Assembly (NCBI GenBank): GCA_963748095.1
Contig: CAVVIO010000009.1
Span: 186,001-250,000, forward strand
Direction: 5' to 3'
Length of the DNA stretch: 64,000 nucleotides
DNA from: CAVVIO01 sp963748095
Lineage (GTDB): Bacteria; Bacteroidota; Bacteroidia; Bacteroidales; UBA10428
Shown: one piece after another, positions 44,104 through 52,075 of the stretch
How the letters are laid out: each line of letters begins with the position of its first letter
Position numbering within the stretch: the stretch's first letter is position 1
Position numbers and translations under genes: made by a program
Notes under the pieces: generated by a model
What the model was told of the DNA's origin: nothing
Seen by the model: the letters and a program-made list of their open reading frames with translations, nothing else
The model's database searches: none

Positions 44104-44892
44104 TTATTCTACCTTTTTACCGCTTATGATATTGGCCAGTTCTTCTTTTTCCTTCGAAATGGCCATGCGCTTGATTATGGTGTAGTGCTTTATCCCAATT
44201 TCCTTGAACCATTCTCCCCAAAGGGCCATCACATGGTCCCATTCCATATCTTTTTCCCTGGGAGCTGCCTCCACAATTACTACATTCAGATCAGGAAATT
44301 TATCCTTGATGGGCTGAAGTTTCTGCCTGTCTTTACCAACAATCGGATATCCGTCTGTTAAGATAAAAAGGAAGTTCTTTGTCAGCGTATCGTAGGAATA
44401 ATCCGATTTAAGATCTTCATAAAAATATTTCCAGATATCAGCTCCGTAATATTTTTCAGGTATTTTACTGAATTCTGCCTTTTTATAAAGCGTATCAAGA
44501 TTGGCAAAAAACTCCTTTCTCCGGATATCTTCGTCTCGTTTCCGGAAAATATTTTTGATATTATCCATGTTAATATACAAACGATCTTCGAATTTATTGG
44601 TGGCAAGACCAGATCCTTTTTGCGGGGCAATCACTACCTTTATTTCGTCTCTTGATTTTATGTAAAGGTCTTTTTTTACCCTTTCCTGGAAAAGATTGTA
44701 AAGCTCTTTAATAATTTCTTTATCCCTGGCGGGTTGGTTATCCTGAACAATAATACGGTCCGACAGATCCAGTAAAATAATGAAATTGTACTTTTCTTTA
44801 ATCACATTTTTATGTGGAGGTTTTGGAAACTGACACGATGCGCAAATCAGTAAAAGAGTACTGATGAACAGCGGTATTTTATAGTTTTTCAT
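44104..44892 (-). CDS. VWA-like lipoprotein of unknown function
   Basis: 262 residues, lipobox ICASC (Cys20). The mature part looks like a von Willebrand A fold: NFIILLDLSDRI with D42-L-S44-D-R46 in place of the D-x-S-x-S metal motif, a helix, a strand VVIAPQKGSG, GADIWKYFYEDL, then NFLFILTDGYP with Asp180. The last Ser of the MIDAS is Arg, so metal binding may be weakened. 46 bp downstream of a coiled-coil membrane protein on the same strand, so the two are likely one functional unit. I do not recognise the pair. Confidence 0.6.
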   Translation of the reverse strand: MKNYKIPLFISTLLLICASCQFPKPPHKNVIKEKYNFIILLDLSDRIIVQDNQPARDKEIIKELYNLFQERVKKDLYIKSRDEIKVVIAPQKGSGLATNKFEDRLYINMDNIKNIFRKRDEDIRRKEFFANLDTLYKKAEFSKIPEKYYGADIWKYFYEDLKSDYSYDTLTKNFLFILTDGYPIVGKDRQKLQPIKDKFPDLNVVIVEAAPREKDMEWDHVMALWGEWFKEIGIKHYTIIKRMAISKEKEELANIISGKKVE

Positions 44893-44938
44893 AATTATCT
44901 GTTTTCCGGGTTAAAATTTGTGTAACCAAAATAACGGC

Positions 44939-46126
44939 TTATCCTCTGCGGGCGATAACTTTTACCACGCCAGGCTTTACACCGTGTTTTTCCTCGAAAT
45001 CCTTTTTAATACCCAAACAGCGTTCTTTTACTGCTTTCATATTATTAGGAGACAGGTAGGCAATCCAACCGGAAGAAAATTGTTCGATGTATTTTTTCAG
45101 GTTTCCGTACATTACGGTATTTACATCTTCTCTGTATGCTGCAATCTGGTCGAGTATATGCTGCACAGGACGCAATCTTTTCTGTAAAATTTTTATATCG
45201 TTCTGAAGATGTTTGATGATTTTCTTAATATTAGCAGTGATTTTACGTTTATCCCATTCCCGCAATAGCGAATCGAGTAAAATACTCCAGATAATATAAA
45301 CCAGGAATCCCAGGAATAAAATAATGTAGAAGGTGGAACTGCCGCTCCAGTGTTTTGTGGAAAGCCCCATCAGTTCCTTTGCCATTTCGGTATTGTTATG
45401 AATGATCATAGCAATCAGAAAATCGACGGTGAAAGTAACAGCTATCAACAATCCGAGGAATACATATTTTACTTTTTGCTTTAATTCCAGCAGAATATGA
45501 AATGCCCATCCAAATGCGTAAAACACAAAAGGAACCAGGAATAACAAATAATTGTACCGGATAGCTTCAGACAGTTCATAGGGCCCCGGCATGATACTGC
45601 CCGTTCCGATTCCCTGTGCAATATTGTCGGCAACTTTTTCAAAATCGACATACAATGCTTTGTATGCAGCAGACACATAAAAGAAAAACAGGTATACAGA
45701 AAGCATGATCAGAATAAATAAATTGAGACTGAACTTCAGTGTGCTGAATGCCTCCTTTTTGATTTTTTCATGATCGTTATTCTGAACTTCCCTTATTTTT
45801 AACACTTCCTGCCTGAATTCGTCGATCTTCTTTTCCTTGACCTGAATTTCCGACTCAACTTTTATATTGTTTGTTTCAATTTCTTGAAGGACCTTTTCCA
45901 GTTCTTTTATTTTTTCTCTTTTATCCTTTTTTTCATCGTCTGAAAGCCCTTTGTAATTTTCCTCTACAAGATCACCGTTAACAATACGATTGAGATAGGA
46001 CTGGTAAATCTCGGGATCGCCTTTCACATTTCCCGATTTTTCATAACCAAAATCATACAGATTTACCCGTTCTACCTGGTGAACAGCTTTCTCCTGATTA
46101 TTTGCTGAATTACTGTTGGCAGCCAT
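44939..46126 (-). CDS. Coiled-coil membrane protein of unknown function
   Basis: 395 residues. A polar N terminus is followed by a long coiled coil (about 60-125, KELEKVLQEIETNNIKVESE), four membrane helices (about 132-155, 192-214, 220-242 and 264-285), a second coiled coil (about 290-335) and a soluble C terminus with GWIAYLSPNNMKAVKERCLG. Both ends should lie on the same, probably cytoplasmic, side. I do not recognise a family. The next gene is a VWA-like lipoprotein facing the periplasm, which suggests an envelope-spanning complex. No promoter box was found. Confidence 0.6.
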   Translation of the reverse strand: MAANSNSANNQEKAVHQVERVNLYDFGYEKSGNVKGDPEIYQSYLNRIVNGDLVEENYKGLSDDEKKDKREKIKELEKVLQEIETNNIKVESEIQVKEKKIDEFRQEVLKIREVQNNDHEKIKKEAFSTLKFSLNLFILIMLSVYLFFFYVSAAYKALYVDFEKVADNIAQGIGTGSIMPGPYELSEAIRYNYLLFLVPFVFYAFGWAFHILLELKQKVKYVFLGLLIAVTFTVDFLIAMIIHNNTEMAKELMGLSTKHWSGSSTFYIILFLGFLVYIIWSILLDSLLREWDKRKITANIKKIIKHLQNDIKILQKRLRPVQHILDQIAAYREDVNTVMYGNLKKYIEQFSSGWIAYLSPNNMKAVKERCLGIKKDFEEKHGVKPGVVKVIARRG

Positions 46127-46527
46127 AACTTATTGATTTGATGTTAGTAGTTGATAATTATATTTCACAAGATAATCATTTCTGAAGATCGAAACAATTT
46201 CTTCCCATTAAAATATGAATTATTTCGTGTATTTGATAGTCGGTTATAAATTAAGCTTTTAACAACAACTTCTCTATAACGGAATTTATCGGAGATTATT
46301 AAATGAAATTTTAAAATATTTTTTAATCTGCGTGCAAAGTGTATTTGTATTCCAGTGGATTGATACTATCGAAGAGATGCTTCACTATCGTTCAGCATGA
46401 CAATCCATTTTTAAAACAGGCAGATAAAGTGAAATATCTGTTTTTAAACAGGATGTTTAAAAGTAGAAATGATTCACAGAGATTATCCTGCTTGGCAGGA
46501 TTCCCCATGACAAACTACTCTTTAAAA
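46127..46527. other. Non-coding region with a dispersed-repeat fragment
   Basis: No credible gene. At 46374-46403 lies a sequence which, on the minus strand, begins TTGTCATGCTGAACG and ends GCATCTC. It resembles short repeats scattered in many Bacteroidota genomes and the arm of the ahcY terminator. A small stem ATCCTGC-TTG-GCAGGAT sits at 46485-46501, just after the GH44 gene end, without a good T tract. Confidence 0.45.
46374..46403 (-). repeat. Dispersed short repeat-like element
   Basis: Minus strand reads TTGTCATGCTGAACGATAGT followed by GAAGCATCTC. About 20 of 28 bases match the element beginning TTGTTATTCTGAAC at 17391. Non-coding in both places. Confidence 0.4.
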
Positions 46528-48444
46528 TTATTTTATTATAATGATCTTTTTATGCAGGATCTGCCCCCCAGTTTCAAGCCTGATAAAATAGGTACCTTCT
46601 TCCAGATTTTTCCTGTTGAATGACAATGTATGATTTCCAGGCTGTTCAAAATTATCACTCAGCACCCCCGCTTCTTTACCCTGAATATTATATACCTCAA
46701 CACGGACATTTCCTGCTTTCTGCAAATTATAAAAAATTGTAGCATCCGTGTGCATCGGATTGGGATAAATCTTAAGGTTACCACTGGCAGCCTTATTGTG
46801 CAATACGGAAGACGGTATATCTTCACCAGCAGGCAACATCACTGCTGTAACAGACAATGGAGATAATGCAATATCGAATGAATTGCTGTCAACAGTTACG
46901 GTTCCCGGCTGAAGAGCATTTGATGTTGCTGAAACAAACGTCTCTGAAGAAGGCAGGTTATGAAAACCAAGCGTGTTATATTCTCCCCCGGCTACCCCAA
47001 AATTCGAGAGATTCACCGTCACATTCTTATTCTGGTCTTGCGACCTGTTCACGAGTATAATAGTAATTGAATCTTCTGCATCATTAACAGATGAATAAGC
47101 TGATACCATTAATGAATCGGTTGAAACGGATTTTACGCGAGTATTTTTACTGTATTTGCTAAACAGGTGAAGTGTCTCCCACATCCCGGTTTTCCATGTC
47201 CATGGTGTAAAAACTTCCACTCCGTTATCAGCAAAAGTTCCCAGTATGGAAGCATACGAAACTGCGGTAACATTCGGATCGCTACCCGGGATGGCCATTT
47301 CAGAAACACTGATAGTAACCCCGTTATCAGGACCCATGTACTCATTGAGCCATGCCCGGCACCGTTCGAAGATATATTCTTTTGTGATGCTATTGTCCCA
47401 GCCGCCATTAATTCGTTTAACTCCGTTGGCCCCTGGAAAAACATATGTCTTATCGAAAAACACTCTGTACAATTGCACAATATCCGCTGGATTACTTTCA
47501 TCGGGATAAAAATGAATATCGAGTACATCCAGCAGTCGCGTTCCGCTGGCCTGTTGTTCTTCGGCAATTCGTTTAATGAAATACTGAAGCCATACATAGC
47601 TGTGCCCCCCGGATGAAATGACATCATTGTCCCAGTTATACCATTGCCATTCGTTGGCCGGAACCGGACCAACCAGTTTTATATTTGGCAACTTCTCCCT
47701 TGCCTTTTTGGCTAAAGCGAAATATTCCTGCATAAAATCCTCGACGGGAAGCTGTGTTGGCATTACATCGTCGTGTGTGCCGCTCCATATTTCCGGTTCG
47801 TTATCCATATTCCAGTAAAGCAACCGGGTTGTATCCAGGCCAATTCCATTTGCCCCAAACCAGTGACTGAGGATGCCAACCGTAGAATCCGCCGGCCAGT
47901 CCATCAGGTACAGGCTGGGGTCACCGTCCTGCAAAGCCACGCTGCCCCCATTGGAATCGATGGTTCCGCCTCCAGCCAGATTTTGGTTCACCCCCGACCA
48001 CCAGTTGGAACCATTAAATTCCCAATCGTTAAAATTATTATCTGTATTGGAAGCCGCCCATCCTATCAGTTGAAAAGCAAACATGGCTGATGCTCCCGGA
48101 ATATTTTCTTCCAGGCTTTTTGCCGTAAAATCCCAGTTGTGGGCATATACATTGTTATACCAGTCGGGATGGCTCGAAAGCTTTCGGCGCCAGTTATATT
48201 TTGTGGAATTGTTGCCTCCATTCTCACGAAACATCTTCACCCCTGCATCGCGAAGGAATTGCCAGTCGGAAGCCGACAACGGTTTAGAGGGATTGTCCGA
48301 TAATGAATTATTCCGCCCGTAGATATAAGGTGAAATAGTTTTGCGGCCCGCCGCTGCATCGACAGTAACGATAACCGTTTGGCTAATGACCACAGTATTT
48401 GTAATCAGAAATAACGAAATAAACAGGGATACAATTTTTTTCAT
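46528..48444 (-). CDS. GH44-type secreted glycoside hydrolase with T9SS sorting domain
   Basis: 638 residues. A signal peptide is followed by a GH44-like start (VTVDAAAGRKTISPYIYGRN) and a TIM barrel with the likely acid/base Glu216 in YWNMDNEPEIWSGTHDD and nucleophile Glu382 in TISVSEMAIPG. A beta-sandwich follows to about residue 530. The last 80 residues, from NLKIYPNPMHTDATIFYNL to GTYFIRLETGG, are a type A T9SS C-terminal domain, so the enzyme is secreted and probably surface-bound. GH44 enzymes cut beta-1,4-glucans, xyloglucan or mannan; the substrate here is not certain. It stands alone, without SusCD genes. Confidence 0.85.
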   Translation of the reverse strand: MKKIVSLFISLFLITNTVVISQTVIVTVDAAAGRKTISPYIYGRNNSLSDNPSKPLSASDWQFLRDAGVKMFRENGGNNSTKYNWRRKLSSHPDWYNNVYAHNWDFTAKSLEENIPGASAMFAFQLIGWAASNTDNNFNDWEFNGSNWWSGVNQNLAGGGTIDSNGGSVALQDGDPSLYLMDWPADSTVGILSHWFGANGIGLDTTRLLYWNMDNEPEIWSGTHDDVMPTQLPVEDFMQEYFALAKKAREKLPNIKLVGPVPANEWQWYNWDNDVISSGGHSYVWLQYFIKRIAEEQQASGTRLLDVLDIHFYPDESNPADIVQLYRVFFDKTYVFPGANGVKRINGGWDNSITKEYIFERCRAWLNEYMGPDNGVTISVSEMAIPGSDPNVTAVSYASILGTFADNGVEVFTPWTWKTGMWETLHLFSKYSKNTRVKSVSTDSLMVSAYSSVNDAEDSITIILVNRSQDQNKNVTVNLSNFGVAGGEYNTLGFHNLPSSETFVSATSNALQPGTVTVDSNSFDIALSPLSVTAVMLPAGEDIPSSVLHNKAASGNLKIYPNPMHTDATIFYNLQKAGNVRVEVYNIQGKEAGVLSDNFEQPGNHTLSFNRKNLEEGTYFIRLETGGQILHKKIIIIK

Positions 48445-48745
48445 GGGATTGGGAATTTAATGAATTTATTCATTTATGCTGAATTCATCCGGTTAATGAA
48501 TATTAAAGTACAGGCAGGGTTTAATTAAAAACAATTTCACTTACACAAATCTACTTATTTTATAAGAAATTCAAAATATAAAATAGAGAAAGTCTGTGAC
48601 AGAAAAAATTTTCAATTTCAACTAGTACAGACAGATAGGATACTGTTTAGTTTGTAAGGATTGCTCTACTTGTGGTTTTAGGGCGTGATAGTGGGTGGGT
48701 TTGTTTGTATTATTACATAAGGAAATAGGATTGGAAGGGACTTGG
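48445..48745. other. Non-coding region between GH44 and the DUF3137 gene
   Basis: No gene seen. The half nearer GH44 is AT-rich. From about 48650 the sequence becomes G-rich on the plus strand (GGGCGTGATAGTGGGTGGG), unlike normal spacers here. The downstream edge forms the terminator described next. Confidence 0.4.
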
Positions 48746-48804
48746 GGATTAAAAACAAAAGGTCCAGGGACCGCTATCGCTTTACCTTGAACCGGTTTTG
48801 TTTT
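48746..48804 (-). terminator. Long terminator hairpin after the DUF3137 gene
   Basis: On the minus strand AAAACAAAA, CC, GGTTCAAGG pair across a 15-base loop with CCCTGGACC and TTTTGTTTT. One mismatch and a CC bulge. The T-rich right arm ends transcription of the LemA-DUF3137 pair. Confidence 0.6.
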
Positions 48805-48841
48805 TTCAGCAAACTTAGACTTGGTGGGGGAATTTGCTTTT

Positions 48842-49765
48842 TCATTGTTTAGACCATATTTTCAGGTTTAAGTTAAGGTCTGCAACAAGATCAGTATATA
48901 GTATTACTGGCTCCAATGTTTTTTGAATGCATTCAAAATCAATAGGTTTTAGGAATGGCACCTCAAAGAGATTATAGAATTTGGGTATTGCACAATATAG
49001 CCTATTATCAATGAAAGACATCGATATTTTTTTGTGTGTTTTAGCTTTATAATCTAATATTCTTTGCATCAGATTTGGCGTCAAAATATAACGCGCTTCA
49101 ACTTGATCATCCGCAATTGTAAAGAATTCTTTTTCAAATAATGGATTTTCAAGTTCTATAGTATTCATTTTATTAAACAATTGTTTTTTAATCTTTAGTA
49201 AAAATGTTGACGCTCTTTTGGTAATTACAATAGTCTTTGTCTTGAAATATTTATTAAATGAAGAGGAAATAAAAATTCCATTAAACATCAATCTTTCCCG
49301 AGGTCCAAAAACACTTGTTTCACAAAACATAATATTTACATCACCAATTTTAAACTCCATAAAATCTTCGCCTCTTACACCAGTAATATAACGAGGAAAT
49401 AGCATGCTTTTCACAAGAACAGATTTTGCTATTCGTTGATTGGCTATGTATTCATATTGGTCAAAAAGAAAATCGATTGCCCTCATAAGAACTTTATATT
49501 TAAACGGGTAACGAAGATTTTTATTCATCTCGTTATATTTCTGGTACGATATACCAAACAATATTATGCTAGGGAGCATTGACAAAAGGACAAAAAGGGG
49601 ATTCCCAACAATGAATCCAAACCCAATTATTGGTAAACAATAAAGTGCACTAAAAAAGTATCTTTTTAGTTTTAAGCTGTTTTCAGACCTATAACATTCT
49701 AAAGGTTCAATAATTGGGGATAATACTTCTGAGTAGAATGAATTGAAATTTTTGTCCGATTCCAT
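48842..49765 (-). CDS. DUF3137 family membrane protein
   Basis: 307 residues. Two adjacent membrane helices near residues 33-72 (FFSALYCLPIIGFGFIVG, LFVLLSMLPSIILFGIS) precede a soluble domain with SMLFPRYITGVRGEDFMEFK, FCETSVFGPRERLMFNGIFI and, late, YCAIPKFYNLFEVPFLKP. This is the DUF3137 layout, usually encoded with LemA. Function unknown; envelope location likely. Its start codon shares a base with the LemA stop, so the two are coupled. Confidence 0.8.
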   Translation of the reverse strand: MESDKNFNSFYSEVLSPIIEPLECYRSENSLKLKRYFFSALYCLPIIGFGFIVGNPLFVLLSMLPSIILFGISYQKYNEMNKNLRYPFKYKVLMRAIDFLFDQYEYIANQRIAKSVLVKSMLFPRYITGVRGEDFMEFKIGDVNIMFCETSVFGPRERLMFNGIFISSSFNKYFKTKTIVITKRASTFLLKIKKQLFNKMNTIELENPLFEKEFFTIADDQVEARYILTPNLMQRILDYKAKTHKKISMSFIDNRLYCAIPKFYNLFEVPFLKPIDFECIQKTLEPVILYTDLVADLNLNLKIWSKQ

Positions 49766-50325
49766 TAATTGTTAAAGAGTTTCTTTGCATCAATATTCTT
49801 ACGTTCATTTTCTTCTATTTCAAAAACAGACTTTTTTGAAAAACCAAAAATTGAGGCAATCAAATTTGAAGGAAAAGTCTGAACGGAATTATTGTAGTTG
49901 GTTACTGCAGAATTATAATATCTCCTGGAGGCAGCTATCTGCTCCTCAGATTCATTCCAGGCCCCCTGTAGTTTCAGAAAAGTTTGATTTGCTTTTAGGT
50001 TAGGATAATTCTCTACTAAAAACATAACATCATTTAGTTTCTTTGAAACACTATTGTGTAATTCTACTTTCTCATTATTAGAAAGTTTATCCGAATAGCC
50101 AGATCGTAATTGGACTATTTCATTTAAAGTGGTTTTCTCATGAATCATATATTCTTTAACAGTTTCAACCAGATTTGGTATCAAATCATACCTTTTCTTT
50201 AGCATTGCATCTACGCTACCAAAAGCATTTTCAGATTCATTTCTTCTTATAACCAAAGTGTTGTAAAGGGCGATTGGAAACAGTATTATTAAAACTAATA
50301 TTCCAATTAAAATGTAGTGTATCAT
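49765..50325 (-). CDS. LemA family protein
   Basis: 186 residues: one N-terminal membrane helix (YILIGILVLIILFPIALYN) and the LemA helical bundle (NAFGSVDAMLKKRYDLIPNL, LVENYPNLKANQTFLKLQ, AASRRYYNSAVTNYNNSVQ, FPSNLIASIFGF). LemA proteins are membrane-anchored, outward-facing and of unknown role, often next to TPM-domain or DUF3137 partners. Overlaps the DUF3137 start by one base. Confidence 0.92.
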   Translation of the reverse strand: MIHYILIGILVLIILFPIALYNTLVIRRNESENAFGSVDAMLKKRYDLIPNLVETVKEYMIHEKTTLNEIVQLRSGYSDKLSNNEKVELHNSVSKKLNDVMFLVENYPNLKANQTFLKLQGAWNESEEQIAASRRYYNSAVTNYNNSVQTFPSNLIASIFGFSKKSVFEIEENERKNIDAKKLFNN

Positions 50326-50666
50326 AATAATTATATTTTATTTGTACCGATTCGCTAAAAGCATTTTGCCCAAACATCCCCATGGGCACCCCTGCTTTTA
50401 TCTAACTCGTGGCACAAATTGTTTTTTATGTTATAATCAGTTATACCGGGTTCCTTACTTCTAAAAACTTCTTACTTCCGGTACAGGAAATAAATGTATA
50501 GGATAATCCGGTAAAAAACAAATTTTTTTGAGGTGACGGTGTGACAATGTTTCTTGTGTAAATGAAGTTCATGTTGGTTGGGTGGTTGTGTTTTTGAATG
50601 ATTGGGATTGCAAACCTAAATAGTGTCGGCAAGCACTAAATAAGCGGGAAGACTGAAAAAGTACAA
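50326..50666. other. Non-coding region upstream of LemA
   Basis: No gene seen. CTTACTTC occurs twice (50454-50461, 50471-50478). Around 50560-50660 the plus strand has a G/T-rich stretch (GGTTGGGTGGTTGTGTTTTTG) that loosely resembles the one near 48690 on the other side of the pair. No exact promoter box for lemA. Confidence 0.4.
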
Positions 50667-50707
50667 AAAGAAAAAAGGCCCAAGCTACACTTTGTTAAGC
50701 TTGAACC
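50667..50707 (-). terminator. Intrinsic terminator after the aldo/keto reductase gene
   Basis: On the minus strand GGTTCAAGCT pairs with AGCTTGGGCC (two G-T pairs) across an 11-base loop, followed by TTTTTTCTTTTT. Confidence 0.75.
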
Positions 50708-50750
50708 AATTTATTTTTTTCTATTCCAGACCAGTTGGAGGAAATTTCTG

Positions 50751-51740
50751 TTACCATTTTTCCTTAGCAATATCCGGCCAGATATGTTGTTCGTATATCC
50801 GTTTGATTGCATCCATTTGTTCCGGGGATAAACCGGGCAATCCGGATGCCTGAATATTCGAAAGAACCTGATCGGGACGGGATGCACCGGGGATGACACA
50901 ACTGACCTCCCGGAACATTAAGATCCATTTCAGAGCTGACGCTGCTAAATTTGCAGACTGCGGGAAAAGTTTTTTTATTTCTTCCACGGCTTCCAGCCCC
51001 TTCATGTAATCAACTCCCGAAAATGTTTCGCCTTTATCGAATGCTTCCCCGTTCCTGTTAAAGTTGCGGTGATCTTCTTTACCAAAGGTGGTGGAGGTTG
51101 AAAATTTTCCCGTTAACAGTCCGCTGGCCAACGGTACACGGGCTAATATTCCTACGTTTTTTTTCGCAGCTTCAGCAAAAAACTTCTCTGAAGGACGTTG
51201 TCGTAGCATGTTGAAAATAATCTGTACCGTAGTGACATTTTCATATTCAATGGCTTTCAGCGCTTCGTCAACTTTTTCCACACTGACACCCAGGTTCCGT
51301 ATTTTTCCTTCTTTTTTCAGCGTACTGAACAGATCAAATATTTCCGGCCGATCGTACGTTTCGGTGGGTGGACAATGTAACTGAATAAGATCTAGTGTTT
51401 CAAGGCCCATATTCTTCAAACTATCTTCCACAAATTTACGCAACACCTTAGGTTGATAAGACTTGTCGATATGTGGGTTGAGTTTCCTGCCACATTTGGT
51501 AGCTACATATATCCTTTCACTACGGGAACGTACTAGGCGACCCACGGCTTTTTCGCTTTCTCCGTCACTGTACACGTCAGCCGTATCAATAAAATTAACA
51601 CCCTTATCGATTGCTGAATTTAAAATGGTATCGGCATTGCTATGACTAAAAACACTTCCCCATTTTCCTCCTACCTGCCAGGTTCCCAATCCGATTTCAG
51701 AAATCTCAAATCCTGTTTTTCCCAGTAATCGTTTTTTCAT
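50751..51740 (-). CDS. Aldo/keto reductase
   Basis: 329 residues, (beta/alpha)8 NADPH-dependent oxidoreductase. LGKTGFEISEIGLGTWQVGG opens the protein; the catalytic residues are in VNFIDTADVYSDGESE (Asp and Tyr), YVATKCG (Lys) and LIQLHCPP (His); CVIPGASRPDQVLSN is the cofactor-phosphate site. It belongs with the YhdN/general-stress AKR proteins. The substrate is unknown. It stands alone with its own terminator. Confidence 0.92.
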   Translation of the reverse strand: MKKRLLGKTGFEISEIGLGTWQVGGKWGSVFSHSNADTILNSAIDKGVNFIDTADVYSDGESEKAVGRLVRSRSERIYVATKCGRKLNPHIDKSYQPKVLRKFVEDSLKNMGLETLDLIQLHCPPTETYDRPEIFDLFSTLKKEGKIRNLGVSVEKVDEALKAIEYENVTTVQIIFNMLRQRPSEKFFAEAAKKNVGILARVPLASGLLTGKFSTSTTFGKEDHRNFNRNGEAFDKGETFSGVDYMKGLEAVEEIKKLFPQSANLAASALKWILMFREVSCVIPGASRPDQVLSNIQASGLPGLSPEQMDAIKRIYEQHIWPDIAKEKW

Positions 51741-52075
51741 TTATTTTAATATTTGGTTAATTCCATCTATGTTTAAGTGGTTTTTTTGCTGTTCAGATAT
51801 GAGGTATTTGCATATCAAAACACCTTTTTGTCAAACCGCCTTCTGTTTTATTAAATGTGCTCATTATCAAATTTAGCAAAATCCACCTAATGATCTGTAT
51901 TTAATATAACTATTCCAATATAGGAGTTTTTCACAGAAAAACAAAACGGAACTTACGGATGAGATTGTTGGATGGATCGTGCAAAGCATTGGCATTCACT
52001 CTCTCCGGTTTATCACCTCTCACCACTCATTTTCTAAAACCAGAAAGATACGATACAACAAAAACTATTGACAGA
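51741..52075. other. Non-coding spacer upstream of the aldo/keto reductase
   Basis: An exact minus-strand -7 box, TAAATTTG, lies at 51868-51875, but it would give a leader of about 120 bases and has no matching -33 element. No hairpin strong enough to call. No gene. Confidence 0.4.

Noticed and set aside
48445..50750. Composite transposon around LemA-DUF3137
   Set aside because: No transposase, terminal inverted repeats or target-site duplication could be found.
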